A DNA stretch of 33,372 nt from Acidobacteriota bacterium (GTDB taxonomy: Bacteria; Acidobacteriota; Thermoanaerobaculia; Multivoradales; JAHEKO01), in the NCBI GenBank assembly GCA_029862975.1, contig JAOTWP010000036.1:1-33372 (forward strand), read 5' to 3'. The position numbers and the translations under genes were made by a program. How positions within the stretch are numbered: the first letter of the stretch is position 1; each line of letters starts with the position of its first letter. Below, in pieces: positions 16,847 to 23,963 of this stretch. The notes beneath the pieces are model-generated. The model did not search any database. It was given only the letters and a program-made list of their open reading frames with translations, and was not told the origin of the DNA.

Positions 16847-17118
16847 CGCTCCCATTCCGCCCCGGAGGGCGTAACCCGCGGGGAACTCCATCTCGAGACC
16901 GGCGCCAAGGAGAGGATCGGTGCCGTCGGCCGAGCGCGGCGTGGCTCCGACGAGCGTGACGAACTCGCCGTCTTCGCTCCAGTGCAGGAGGCCGGCCTTC
17001 AGAAACGGCACGAAGCGGCCAAGGGGCCAGCGACCCAGGGCGGCCACGCCCGAGCCATGACCGGCTGCCGGAGGGGCCTGCGTCGAGGCGTCAGAGGTCT
17101 CCTTCGACGCCTGAGAGG
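16780..17118 (-). pseudogene. Frameshifted outer-membrane beta-barrel remnant
   Basis: On the minus strand the frame VAALGRWPLGRFVPFLKAGL, then SADGTDPLLGAGLEMEF and GYALRG looks like the C-terminal strands of an OmpA/porin-type barrel. One extra G after that point shifts the frame: the next frame continues EWERYELDGAASDSVTAAL, then VVRFRR and a stop at 16782-16780, with the aromatic-rich end of a barrel strand. The 5' part of the gene is missing beyond about 17118, where it abuts a toxin fragment. Decay or a sequencing error could explain the frameshift, but not the missing N-terminus. Confidence 0.6.
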
Positions 17119-17151
17119 AACGGGGGTACCCTGGTCGAAGAGCACCTTCAT
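16999..17151 (-). pseudogene. Toxin-like N-terminal fragment fused to debris
   Basis: The ATG at 17151 overlaps the stop of the VOC gene (ATGA) and begins MKVLFDQGTPVPLR, the start I know from DUF5615 (PIN-like) toxin proteins. After residue 14 (about 17110) the frame becomes Arg/Pro-rich and reads out of phase through the barrel remnant, stopping after 50 codons. It looks like a deletion joining the first 14 codons of a toxin gene to other sequence. Confidence 0.45.
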
Positions 17152-17516
17152 CCCGTCGCTTCGCCGGCGTTCATAGCCTCGGGCCGCGCATGGCGCGGCT
17201 GGTAGATGCCGAGGGCGCCGCCGCCCGGCAGCGTCACCCGGGTCAGGAGCCCCCAGCCCAGGTCCTTCACCGGAGCGCAGGCGACGCCACGCTGGCTCAT
17301 CTCTGCGACCAGCGCCGCGACGTCATCGCACATGAGGTAGAGCTCGTGGACGTCGTTCTTCTCGGACGGATGGACGGCGACTTCCGCCGGAGGCAGTCCG
17401 AAGATCAACCATCCCTCGCCGACGTCGACGTTGGGCAGCTCGAGGACGTCGCGCAGAAAGGCGCGGTCGGCCTCCGGATCCGTGCTGAAGATGACGGAGT
17501 GGGCTCCGATGATCAC
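17148..17516 (-). CDS. VOC family protein
   Basis: This 122-residue protein begins (GTG) MIIGAHSVIFSTDPEADRAF and contains LPNVDVGEGWLIFGLP, ELYLMCDDVAALVAEM and VTLPGGGALGIYQPRH, the standard layout of a glyoxalase/bleomycin-resistance fold. The GTG at 17516 is preceded by GAAGAAGAGAG. It lies 25 bases after the MDR oxidoreductase gene and is probably in the same operon. It could be a dioxygenase-like or binding protein; the active-site ligands are not clear enough to choose. Confidence 0.75.
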   Translation of the reverse strand: MIIGAHSVIFSTDPEADRAFLRDVLELPNVDVGEGWLIFGLPPAEVAVHPSEKNDVHELYLMCDDVAALVAEMSQRGVACAPVKDLGWGLLTRVTLPGGGALGIYQPRHARPEAMNAGEATG

Positions 17517-17541
17517 GGCTTGCTCTCTTCTTCGGGTCAGG

Positions 17542-18558
17542 TCAGGGCACCACGAGGATCCGGCCGCAGGCGTGCCCGCTCTCGAGATAGAGCATGGCCT
17601 CGGGGACCTGGTCGAGCGGATAGGTCCGGTCGATGACGGGGGTGAGCTTGCCCGCAGCGAGCAGCTCCGCCAGGAGCTCCATGGCCGCTTTCTTGGTCGG
17701 AGCCGGCTCGCCCTGCGAGGTCGGCAGATGGCGGACGAAGCGTGACAGCGCAAGCAGGCCCAGCATGCGGGGGACGCTGCCCAGCACCCGGCCCTTCGCC
17801 TGGCCGAAGTGATCGTGACCGATGACGAGATAGACGCCCTCGGGAGTGAGGGAGCTTCGGCAGGCTCGGAGCGAGAGGTTCGAGGCGACGTCGAGGATCA
17901 GGTCGTAGCGCTCGCCCCGGCGGGTGAAGTCCTCCCGGGTGTAGTCGATGACGTGGTCCGCGCCCAGGGAGCGGATCATCTCGAGCTTGGCGCCGTGATC
18001 GACCCCCGTGACCCGAGCGCCATAGGCCTTGGCGAGCTGCACGGCGGTCGAGCCCACCCCACCGCCCGCCCCGTTGACGAGCACGCTCTTGCCGGCCTCG
18101 AGCCGGGCGCTGCCGCGCAGGTTGACGAGGGCGATGAACCCCGCCGCCGGAACCGCCGCCGCCGCCTCGAAGGAGACCGCCGCCGGCTTGCGAGCCAGCG
18201 TGTCCTCGGGAACCGAGACGTACTCGGCGAAGGCGCCGCCGTTGCGCCACACGAGCTCGGCGTAGGTCTCGCCGAAGACCGCGTCGCCGGGCCCGAACTC
18301 GGTCACGCCCTTGCCGACAGCCTCGACCACGCCGGCCACGTCGGTGCCGGGCACCGGGTTCTTCGGTCTCGAGAAGCCGCCACCCATCAGTCGCAGCACC
18401 CACGGCCGGCCCGTCACCTCGTGCCACACGTCCGGATGCACGCAAGACGCCCGCACGCGGACCAGCACCTCGCCGTCACCGACCGCCGGCGTCTCGATCT
18501 CGCGGAGCCGCAGGACCTCCGCCGGCGGGCCGTAACGGTCTTGGACGATAGCTCTCAT
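17542..18558 (-). CDS. MDR-family NAD(P)-dependent oxidoreductase (quinone reductase-like)
   Basis: This 338-residue medium-chain dehydrogenase/reductase begins MRAIVQDRYGPPAEVLRLRE, with a GroES-like first domain (NPVPGTDVAGVVEAVGKGV) and a Rossmann domain (VLVNGAGGGVGSTAVQLAKA, LGADHVIDY). The zinc-binding GHE motif and the structural Cys cluster of zinc alcohol dehydrogenases are missing, which points to the zinc-independent quinone oxidoreductase branch using NADPH. GAGGAG precedes the ATG at 18558. The downstream VOC gene is close enough for one transcript. The substrate is unknown. It has no encapsulation helix and is unlikely to serve the microcompartment. Confidence 0.82.
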   Translation of the reverse strand: MRAIVQDRYGPPAEVLRLREIETPAVGDGEVLVRVRASCVHPDVWHEVTGRPWVLRLMGGGFSRPKNPVPGTDVAGVVEAVGKGVTEFGPGDAVFGETYAELVWRNGGAFAEYVSVPEDTLARKPAAVSFEAAAAVPAAGFIALVNLRGSARLEAGKSVLVNGAGGGVGSTAVQLAKAYGARVTGVDHGAKLEMIRSLGADHVIDYTREDFTRRGERYDLILDVASNLSLRACRSSLTPEGVYLVIGHDHFGQAKGRVLGSVPRMLGLLALSRFVRHLPTSQGEPAPTKKAAMELLAELLAAGKLTPVIDRTYPLDQVPEAMLYLESGHACGRILVVP

Positions 18559-18719
18559 CAGGCTCCTCGGGCGATGCGCTCGGTGAATGCTGCCGGCGAC
18601 GACGCGTGACGGCACCCATTATGAACCGCGGGAAGGGCGACGGAGCCGCCTCACTTCAATAGTCCCATTCCCTATCCCGGTGGAAGTCCATGGAAGCTTC
18701 GACGGCGGGTCGGGCGCGG

Positions 18720-19013
18720 CTACTCGAGGGTCGCCGAGACCACGCGGCCGTCCTCGAGCTCGATCACGCAGCGTGTCGAACGCAGGTTGTAGAGGCTATC
18801 GACCGAGATCGGGTCGTCGGGGCCGGCCTCGCCGCGGTATCGCAGGTACGCGCCGGTCTCGAGCGTGTGGAGGACGTGCTCGCGCTCCATTCCGGAGTGA
18901 ACCCCGGAGCAGAGGACCCGGATCTCCTTCCCGGCCTCGAACCAGGAGACGACGAGCCAGACCACGGCGAGCAGACCGAGGGCGGCGAGGACGAGCTTCA
19001 GAACGAACTTCAT
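18720..19013 (-). CDS. Small membrane-anchored protein, 97 aa
   Basis: I do not recognise the family. The N-terminus is one hydrophobic helix (MKFVLKLVLAALGLLAVVWL), followed by a soluble domain with two Cys (RVLCSGVHSGMERE and RSTRCVIELEDGR). The soluble part has the pattern of a small alpha/beta domain, and SGMEREHVLHTLETG resembles the 'G-M-x-x-x-x-V' helix of small envelope proteins such as SmpA/BamE. It is predicted to be anchored with the domain outside the cytoplasm. The toxin gene stop is 15 bases upstream on the same strand. Confidence 0.55.
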   Translation of the reverse strand: MKFVLKLVLAALGLLAVVWLVVSWFEAGKEIRVLCSGVHSGMEREHVLHTLETGAYLRYRGEAGPDDPISVDSLYNLRSTRCVIELEDGRVVSATLE

Positions 19014-19028
19014 TTCTCTGGACTGCGC

Positions 19029-19460
19029 TCAGCCTTCCAGAGCGGCGATCCGCAGCTTGCGGAACCGCAGGAAGTCGCGATCCAGGGTGAGCAGATCGCG
19101 CGCGCCGTGCTCGAGACAGACGGCCGCGATCTGGGCGTCGAACGCCAGGTTGCCCCGGGCGTCGGCCTCGCGCAGGCACTCCTCGAACAGGCCGAGAAAG
19201 CGGGGGCCCGGGTGGAGCAGGCGCAACGTAGGACTCGCGGCGAGGCGCGCCAGCACCGCGAGCGCTTCGTCCAGGGTGGAAGGTGGATCGAAGAGGCGCG
19301 GATGGGTGACCACCCGCACGAACTCGCCGGCGCAGAAGATCGGCAGCGCCCACGGCTCCCGGCCCTCGGCCAGGGCCGTCAGGCGCGACAGGGCCGCGTC
19401 GTGGAGGGTCGGCTCGCGGCGGTGGGCGTAGACGAGGACGTTGGTGTCGACGGCGATCAG
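19029..19460 (-). CDS. vapC: VapC-type PIN-domain toxin with probable CTG start
   Basis: This is a PIN-fold ribonuclease toxin of 143 residues if started at CTG 19460, which overlaps the antitoxin stop (CTGA) and has GGAGGGG five bases upstream. That start gives MIAVDTNVLVYAHRRE, with the essential first acid Asp5, then Glu46 (AGEFVRV), Asp108 (FDAQIAA) and Asp127 (LTLDRDF), so the complete metal site is present. The first standard start codon in this frame is a GTG at 19319, which would delete Asp5 and Glu46 and make an inactive stump. There is no ATG/GTG/TTG between the antitoxin stop and 19319. ATC directly after CTG is the only other plausible initiator. Confidence 0.75.
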   Translation of the reverse strand: MIAVDTNVLVYAHRREPTLHDAALSRLTALAEGREPWALPIFCAGEFVRVVTHPRLFDPPSTLDEALAVLARLAASPTLRLLHPGPRFLGLFEECLREADARGNLAFDAQIAAVCLEHGARDLLTLDRDFLRFRKLRIAALEG

Positions 19461-19696
19461 GACCGCCCCTCCATGAGCTCGTAGAGGGCATCGCGGTCGG
19501 TCAGATCCACCCCCGGCCGTGGCGTTCCACCGACGGTCGGCAGGCGCAGCTCGAAGGGCGTGGGCGGAGGGGCCTTGCGCAGCAGCGCGTCCCGCAGCGC
19601 CGTCTCGATGACCTCGGTCATCGTCCGCCCGGTCGTGGCGGCCTCCTGTTTGACGGCTCGGGTGACGTCGTCGGCGAGGTTGAGCGTCGTTCTCAT
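19457..19696 (-). CDS. vapB: VapB-type ribbon-helix-helix antitoxin
   Basis: This antitoxin of 79 residues starts at MRTTLNLADDVTRAVKQEAA; an ATG four codons earlier (19708) is an alternative. The N-terminal strand and two helices (TGRTMTEVIETALRDALL) form the RHH DNA-binding fold. The C-terminal half (PFELRLPTVGG, DLTDRDALYELMEGR) is the usual toxin-wrapping tail. It overlaps the toxin gene by four bases. It is expected to bind and neutralise the PIN toxin and to repress its own promoter. Confidence 0.8.
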   Translation of the reverse strand: MRTTLNLADDVTRAVKQEAATTGRTMTEVIETALRDALLRKAPPPTPFELRLPTVGGTPRPGVDLTDRDALYELMEGRS

Positions 19697-19922
19697 GCAG
19701 ACAAGCATACCTGGGCGCTGCGTATCTGTGAACTCGCGGCGATCGTCACCCCGGCCGTGGCGCCCCGCGCCGGGCGCCCTGCCGGTGCAGGCCGACCGGC
19801 GGGATCGCCGACACCGTCAGCACCAGCCTGCAGAGGTTCTCCGTCATGGGCTCCTGGCCGAGCTCCGCGGGTCCGGGCCGAGGGTTGCACCCGGCCGGCG
19901 ACCGGTCACCGCCGCGGGAGCG

Positions 19923-20564
19923 CTACTTCGCCGCCGCCCGCGCCGCGGCCAGCAGGGTGTCGCCGTCCAGGCGGACCTGGTAGTCGGGGTTGACGTACTG
20001 GAAGGTCATCCGGCCGTCGCGGTAGAGGAAGACGGCGGGCACCGGCAGCTGCGGGCCGGCGGCGCCGGGCGGGGTTGCGAGCGCGATGCCGTATCTGGCG
20101 TAGGTCTTCGCCGTCGCCGCGTCGACGGCGTACGCGATGCCCATCGCCTGCGACGCCGCCATGCTGCGATCGGAGAGGAGCGCGTAGCCGAGCTCTTGCT
20201 TCTGGGCCGCGGCGGCCAGCTCCTCAGGCCGGTCGGGGCTCACGGCCAGGAGCTCGAAGCCGAGCTCGCGGAGGTCCGATTCGATCGCTTGCAGCTGGCC
20301 CAGCTGCTTCGAGCAGTACGGTCACCAGCCGCCGCGGTAGAAGATCACCACGGCCTTCTTCTTGCCCACGACGTCGCGCAGGTCGACCTCCGAGCCGTCG
20401 AGGCGCTGGACGGCCGCCGACGGGACCTCGCTGCCGACGAGGAGCGGCCGGACCGCGTCCGGGGCGGCGTAGACCTCCGCCGCCGGGGCGGACGAAGCCG
20501 CCAGGGCGGCCCCCAGGAGGGCGAGGGCCAGGGTCCGGGAGAACCTGCGGCAGGCGCGCGTCAT
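19923..20564 (-). CDS. Periplasmic AhpC/TSA-fold selenoprotein (UPYC active site)
   Basis: This is one 213-residue protein if the in-frame TGA at 20324-20322 is read as selenocysteine. A signal peptide (residues 1 to about 29) leads into VGSEVPSAAVQRLDGSEVDL and the strand VVIFYRGGW, then Sec81-P-Y-C84 and SKQLGQLQAIESDLRELGFE; the fold finishes with LPVPAVFLYRDGRMTFQYVN and YQVRLDGDTLLAAARA. FYRGGWCPYC is the normal redox motif of this peroxiredoxin-like family, so the UGA sits exactly on the reactive Cys. Homology continues unbroken on both sides with no other stop. A hairpin follows the UGA as required for bacterial Sec insertion. It is predicted to be a thiol/selenol peroxidase or disulfide reductase in the periplasm. 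Routine gene callers would split it in two. Confidence 0.85.
20282..20324 (-). promoter_or_regulatory. Candidate bacterial SECIS element
   Basis: Starting at the UGA (20324), the mRNA can form the stem GCAGCU/AGCUGC with a 5-base loop GGGCC, whose first G is 21 bases after the UGA. A short lower stem UCG/CGA is separated by an A-rich internal loop. The distance and the G at the loop start fit bacterial SECIS rules for SelB binding. Confidence 0.55.
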
Positions 20565-20686
20565 TGCGGGTGGAAACCTACCACGAGACCGACCGCGGCG
20601 GCGCCGGCCGCCTCCGCTACACTAGGCCGTCGCGCCGGCCCGGAGTCGCGGGAGCGGCGTCCCTGCCACCGCCATCCACGCCCGCC

Positions 20687-21988
20687 GTGAGCCTCGCCGC
20701 CCCGACCGAGCTCGAGCCCGCGAGCCGCTCCGGCTACGTCGAGCTCGTCCGCACCAACGTCCACTTCCGGCGTCTCTGGTTCGCCGACATCGCCTCGAAT
20801 CTCGGCGACTGGTTCAACGTCATCGCCATCTACACCCTGGTCGAGCGGCTCACCGGATCGCCGCTGGCGCTCGGGCTCGTCTTCATCACCAAGTCGCTGC
20901 CGTTCGCCCTGGCGTCGCCGCTGGCGGGGCTCGTCGCCGACCGGTTCAACCGTCGAAGACTCATGATCGCCGCCGACCTGGCGCGGGCGCTCGTCGTCCT
21001 CGGCCTGCTCTTCGTGCGCGAGCCCGCGGACGTCGTGTGGATCTACGTCCTCGGGGCCCTGCAGATGATCTTCTCGGCGGCCTTCATCCCGGCCCGCGCG
21101 GCCTCGATTCCCAACGTCACGACGCCGCGCGAGCTGCTGACCGCCAACGCGCTGTCCGCGGCGACCTGGTCGGTGCTGCTGGCGCTGGGCGCGGCGCTCG
21201 GCGGCTTCGTCACCGATTGGATCGGCACCCACGCCGTCTTCGTCATCGACAGCGCCACCTATCTCACCTCGGCCTTCTTCATCTGGCGGACGGTCATCCC
21301 CCAGACCACCGAGGAGCCGCCCGCGGGCTCGCTCGTCCGCGTCGCCGCGCGGCAGGTCGTCCAGGGCTGGACCCACATGTGGCGCGAGCCGCGGATCGGC
21401 CGCATCGCGCTGACCAAGACGGCCTGGGCGATCGGCGGCGGCGGGCTCGTCTACATGCTGGCGCTCTTCGGCCAGCGCCTCCTGCCGGCGACCCCGTCGC
21501 TCGGCATCGGCTGGCTCTACGCCGCGCGCGGTCTCGGCACCGGGCTGGGGCCGATCGTCATGCGGGCGACGGCGCCCCCCCGGCGGTACTGGCCGCGGCT
21601 CATCGGCCTGGGGATCGTGTTCACCGGCGTCGCCTACTGCTTCGTCGCCCGGCTCAGCGCCCTGTGGATCCTCTGCCCGCTCGTCACCCTGGCGCACGCC
21701 ACGAGCGGCGCCAACTGGGTCGCCTCCACCGTGCTGCTGCAGGAGCGCACGGTAGATCGCTTCCGCGGCCGGGTGTTCGCCACCGAGTGGCTGACCCTCA
21801 CCCTCGTCGACTCCGCCGCCATCATCGCCGCCAGCCTGCTGCTCGAGAGCTCGACCCTCACCCTGCGCCAGGGGATCACCGCCTTCGCCGTCCTGCAGAT
21901 CGTGACGGGGCTCGTGTGGCTCGCCACCATCGCGCGCCGCGAGGCGGCGGACGACCGGCGGCTGGAAGCGGCCGTCGAAGACCGCTAG
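20687..21988 (+). CDS. MFS transporter (EntS/MFS_3-like exporter)
   Basis: This 433-residue protein has about twelve hydrophobic segments and the MFS loop signature LAGLVADRFNRRRLMIAADL between helices 2 and 3. NVHFRRLWFADIASNLGDWF at the start is typical of the MFS_3/EntS branch, which exports siderophores, macrolides or other small molecules. The GTG at 20687 was chosen because the homology starts shortly after; upstream codons are out of character. TACACT at 20618-20623 may be a -10. Its stop overlaps the opposing TatD stop in the palindrome CTAG. The substrate is unknown. Confidence 0.85.
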   Translation: MSLAAPTELEPASRSGYVELVRTNVHFRRLWFADIASNLGDWFNVIAIYTLVERLTGSPLALGLVFITKSLPFALASPLAGLVADRFNRRRLMIAADLARALVVLGLLFVREPADVVWIYVLGALQMIFSAAFIPARAASIPNVTTPRELLTANALSAATWSVLLALGAALGGFVTDWIGTHAVFVIDSATYLTSAFFIWRTVIPQTTEEPPAGSLVRVAARQVVQGWTHMWREPRIGRIALTKTAWAIGGGGLVYMLALFGQRLLPATPSLGIGWLYAARGLGTGLGPIVMRATAPPRRYWPRLIGLGIVFTGVAYCFVARLSALWILCPLVTLAHATSGANWVASTVLLQERTVDRFRGRVFATEWLTLTLVDSAAIIAASLLLESSTLTLRQGITAFAVLQIVTGLVWLATIARREAADDRRLEAAVEDR

Positions 21989-22752
21989 AGCCCGAACGCG
22001 GCGCGGGCGTTGTCCGTCGTCGCCGCGGCGACGGTCGCGAAGGGCAGCTCCTTGACCGCCGCCAGCCGGCGGGCGGTGGTGACGACAAAGGCCGGCTCGT
22101 TGTCGACCTTGCCGTGGCCGCGGGGCGTCAGCCACGGCGCGTCGGTCTCGACGAGGCACTGGGGAAGCGGCGTGCGCCGCGCTGCCGCGCGGACGTTGTC
22201 GGCTTGTGGGTAGGTGAGGATGCCGGAGTAGGAGATCGGCCACCCCCACTCGATGAACGGGTCCGCCTCGTCGGCCTCGCCGGCGAAGCAGTGGACGACG
22301 CCGCGCAGACCCGACGCGCGGTACGGCTCCAGGGCTTCCACCGCCAGCGGATAGGTGTCGCGCAGGTGGAGGACGAGCGGCAGATCGCGCGCGAGGGCCA
22401 GCTCCGCGTGGCGGTCGAGATAGCGCCGCTGCAGGGCGAGCGGAGCGCGGTCCCAGTAGGTGTCGAGGCCGCTCTCGCCGATGGCGACGACCGCCGGGTG
22501 CGCCGCGAGCTCCGCGATGCGCCGCATGTCGCCGGCGCCGGCCGCCGCCACCTCGTTGGGGTGGATGCCGACCGCGGCCCGCAGCTCGGGGTGGCCGGCG
22601 ACGAAGTCGAGCACCCCGGGGGCGCTCGCGGCGTCGATGGCGACGACGACGGCCGCGTCCACGCCGGCCTCGCGAGCCCGCCGCCAGGCGCCGGCCGGGT
22701 CCGCGGCCAGGGCGCCGTAGGTCAGGTGGCAGTGCGTGTCGACGAGGCCCAC
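21985..22752 (-). CDS. tatD: TatD-family metal-dependent hydrolase (DNase)
   Basis: This 255-residue TIM-barrel amidohydrolase-like nuclease has its metal ligands in order: LVDTHCHLTYG (HxH), AIGESGLDTYW (Glu), LVLHLRDTYP (His), GVVHCFAGE (His) and LVETDAPWLTPRG (Asp). Length and spacing match TatD/YcfH enzymes, which degrade DNA from 3' ends and may take part in repair or DNA turnover. It convergently overlaps the MFS gene by four bases. TatD-type DNA breakdown would yield deoxynucleotides that could feed the nucleoside cluster nearby, but that link is only inference. Confidence 0.9.
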   Translation of the reverse strand: MGLVDTHCHLTYGALAADPAGAWRRAREAGVDAAVVVAIDAASAPGVLDFVAGHPELRAAVGIHPNEVAAAGAGDMRRIAELAAHPAVVAIGESGLDTYWDRAPLALQRRYLDRHAELALARDLPLVLHLRDTYPLAVEALEPYRASGLRGVVHCFAGEADEADPFIEWGWPISYSGILTYPQADNVRAAARRTPLPQCLVETDAPWLTPRGHGKVDNEPAFVVTTARRLAAVKELPFATVAAATTDNARAAFGL

Positions 22753-22816
22753 CCGGGCACACTAGCAGGCGGTCGCATCGCGGTTGAGGGCGGGTCTCCG
22801 CTATGCTCGCGCCGCG

Positions 22817-23461
22817 ATGCAGAGCCTCTCCGACATCGATTGGGACAACTGGCGGCCGGTGGATCTGGCGACGCTGCTCTTCGTCGTGCGCGACGAGCAG
22901 GTCCTCCTCATTCGCAAGAAGAGAGGCCTCGGCGCCGGCAAGATCAACGGCCCCGGCGGGCGGCTCGAGCCCGGCGAGTCGCCGCTCGATTGCGCCGTGC
23001 GCGAGACCGAGGAGGAGCTCGTGACGACGCCGACCTCCCCGGTGGCCTCGGGCGAGCTGCAGTTCCAGTTCGTCGACGGCTACTCGATCCACGTCCACGT
23101 CTTCCGGGCCGGCGACTGCGACCGCGAGCCGCGGGAGACGGCGGAGGCGATCCCGATCTGGGCGCGGGTCGACGCGGTGCCCTACGACGAGATGTGGGCG
23201 GACGACCGGATCTGGCTGCCCCTGCTGCTGCGCGAGGAGCCCTTCCACGGCCGCTTCCTGTTCGACGACGACCTCATGGTCGACCACGAGATGTTGCCCC
23301 ATCCTCCAAGGGCAGCAGTCCCCGAGCCAACAGTCTCCAAGCGCACGGCCTCCGAGCGCACAGCCTCCGAGCGCGCGGCCTCCGGGCGCGAACGGCTCGC
23401 AACCGGCCGGCGGGGAATGAGCGAAACACCTTTTGACTCTTCAAGGGAGCAGCAGAGATGA
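22817..23461 (+). CDS. Nudix hydrolase, MutT/MTH1-like, with repeat tail
   Basis: This 214-residue protein has a complete Nudix helix motif, GGRLEPGESPLDCAVRETEE (continuing ELV), which binds Mg for pyrophosphate hydrolysis. The downstream YDEMWADDRIWLPLLL and HGRFLFDDDLM resemble the MTH1 subgroup that removes oxidised purine dNTPs. The ATG at 22817 follows a TATGCT hexamer by 9 bases, so the leader is very short. From about residue 172 the protein runs into a Ser/Arg-rich tail with five-residue repeats (TASER) encoded by 15-base tandem repeats, unlikely to be part of the fold. Its stop overlaps the next ATG (ATGA). Confidence 0.88.
   Translation: MQSLSDIDWDNWRPVDLATLLFVVRDEQVLLIRKKRGLGAGKINGPGGRLEPGESPLDCAVRETEEELVTTPTSPVASGELQFQFVDGYSIHVHVFRAGDCDREPRETAEAIPIWARVDAVPYDEMWADDRIWLPLLLREEPFHGRFLFDDDLMVDHEMLPHPPRAAVPEPTVSKRTASERTASERAASGRERLATGRRGMSETPFDSSREQQR
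23333..23392 (+). repeat. 15-base tandem repeat, four copies
   Basis: Units GTCTCCAAGCGCACG, GCCTCCGAGCGCACA, GCCTCCGAGCGCGCG and GCCTCCGGGCGCGAA lie head to tail inside the 3' end of the Nudix gene. Because 15 is a multiple of three they encode TVSKR-TASER-TASER-AASGR in frame. Confidence 0.85.
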
Positions 23462-23937
23462 AACGACTCCACCGCAACGCACCGCTCTTCTTCGTCCTCG
23501 CCCTGGGGCTCGGCGCCGGCTTCCTCGTGGCGAGCGACGCGGCGGATCCGCTCGACCCCTCCGACTTCTCCGATCCGCGGGCCCTCGCCCCGCGGCTCAT
23601 GGAGCTCTACGAGGAGATCGCGCTGACGCCCGAGCAGGAGGCGATCAAGAAGGAGGCCCTCGAGGCGATCCCGGCGGCCTGCTGCGCCGACAACTCGGCC
23701 TACACGTGCTGCTGCCCATGCAACCTGTCGCGCACGGTCTGGGGGCTCTCCGCCTGGCTCATCACCGAGCGCGGCGCCGACGCCGCCACGGTCCGCTCCG
23801 AGGTCGAGCGCTGGTACGACGCCGTCAACCCGGGCGAGTTCCCCGGCGACTCCTGCTACACCGGCGGCTGCGGCAAGCCCTTCGCGGAAGGCGGCTGCGG
23901 CGGCATGCGTCCCGGCCAGCTCGTCTGGGGCTCCTGA
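23458..23937 (+). CDS. Cys-rich secreted protein, 159 aa
   Basis: A signal peptide (MKRLHRNAPLFFVLALGLGA and on to ASDA) is followed by a helical acidic part and then nine Cys at 75, 76, 84, 85, 86, 88, 133, 138 and 147. Key segments are ACCADNSAYTCCCPCNLSR, GDSCYTGGCGKPF and GGCGGM. The Cys cluster suggests binding of a metal or several disulfides in the periplasm. I know no function for it. AAGGGAGCAG provides the ribosome site, and the ATG overlaps the Nudix stop, so the two are co-translated. A convergent gene ends 26 bases later, with a 12-base motif CGCGCTCAGGGG present twice between them (23945-23970). Confidence 0.7.
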   Translation: MKRLHRNAPLFFVLALGLGAGFLVASDAADPLDPSDFSDPRALAPRLMELYEEIALTPEQEAIKKEALEAIPAACCADNSAYTCCCPCNLSRTVWGLSAWLITERGADAATVRSEVERWYDAVNPGEFPGDSCYTGGCGKPFAEGGCGGMRPGQLVWGS

Positions 23938-23963
23938 GCGGCGGCGCGCTCAGGGGCGCGCGC

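Noticed and set aside
17542-18558. MDR dehydrogenase as the missing alcohol dehydrogenase of the BMC
   Set aside because: It is of the zinc-independent quinone-reductase type, has no encapsulation helix and is paired with a VOC gene 10 kb away from the shell genes.
18559-18719. Short minus-strand frame ending MDFHRDREWDY before the MDR gene
   Set aside because: It is eleven codons from its only ATG, with no family match or ribosome site; more likely leader sequence of the MDR gene, which has a CATAAT hexamer here but no paired -35.
19709-19922. Possible 34-residue frame (about 19750-19850, minus strand) in the gap between vapB and the selenoprotein gene
   Set aside because: It has no convincing ribosome site, no recognisable motif and biased Arg/Gly/Pro composition; I see nothing supportable in this gap.
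20322-20324. In-frame TGA read as a simple nonsense mutation making a pseudogene
   Set aside because: The TGA falls exactly at the redox Cys of FYRGGWCPYC, the frame is otherwise intact on both sides and a SECIS-like hairpin follows, so selenocysteine is the better reading.
20561-23302. 913-residue open frame on the minus strand across the MFS, TatD and Nudix genes
   Set aside because: It runs antisense or out of frame through three well-recognised proteins and has shadow composition.
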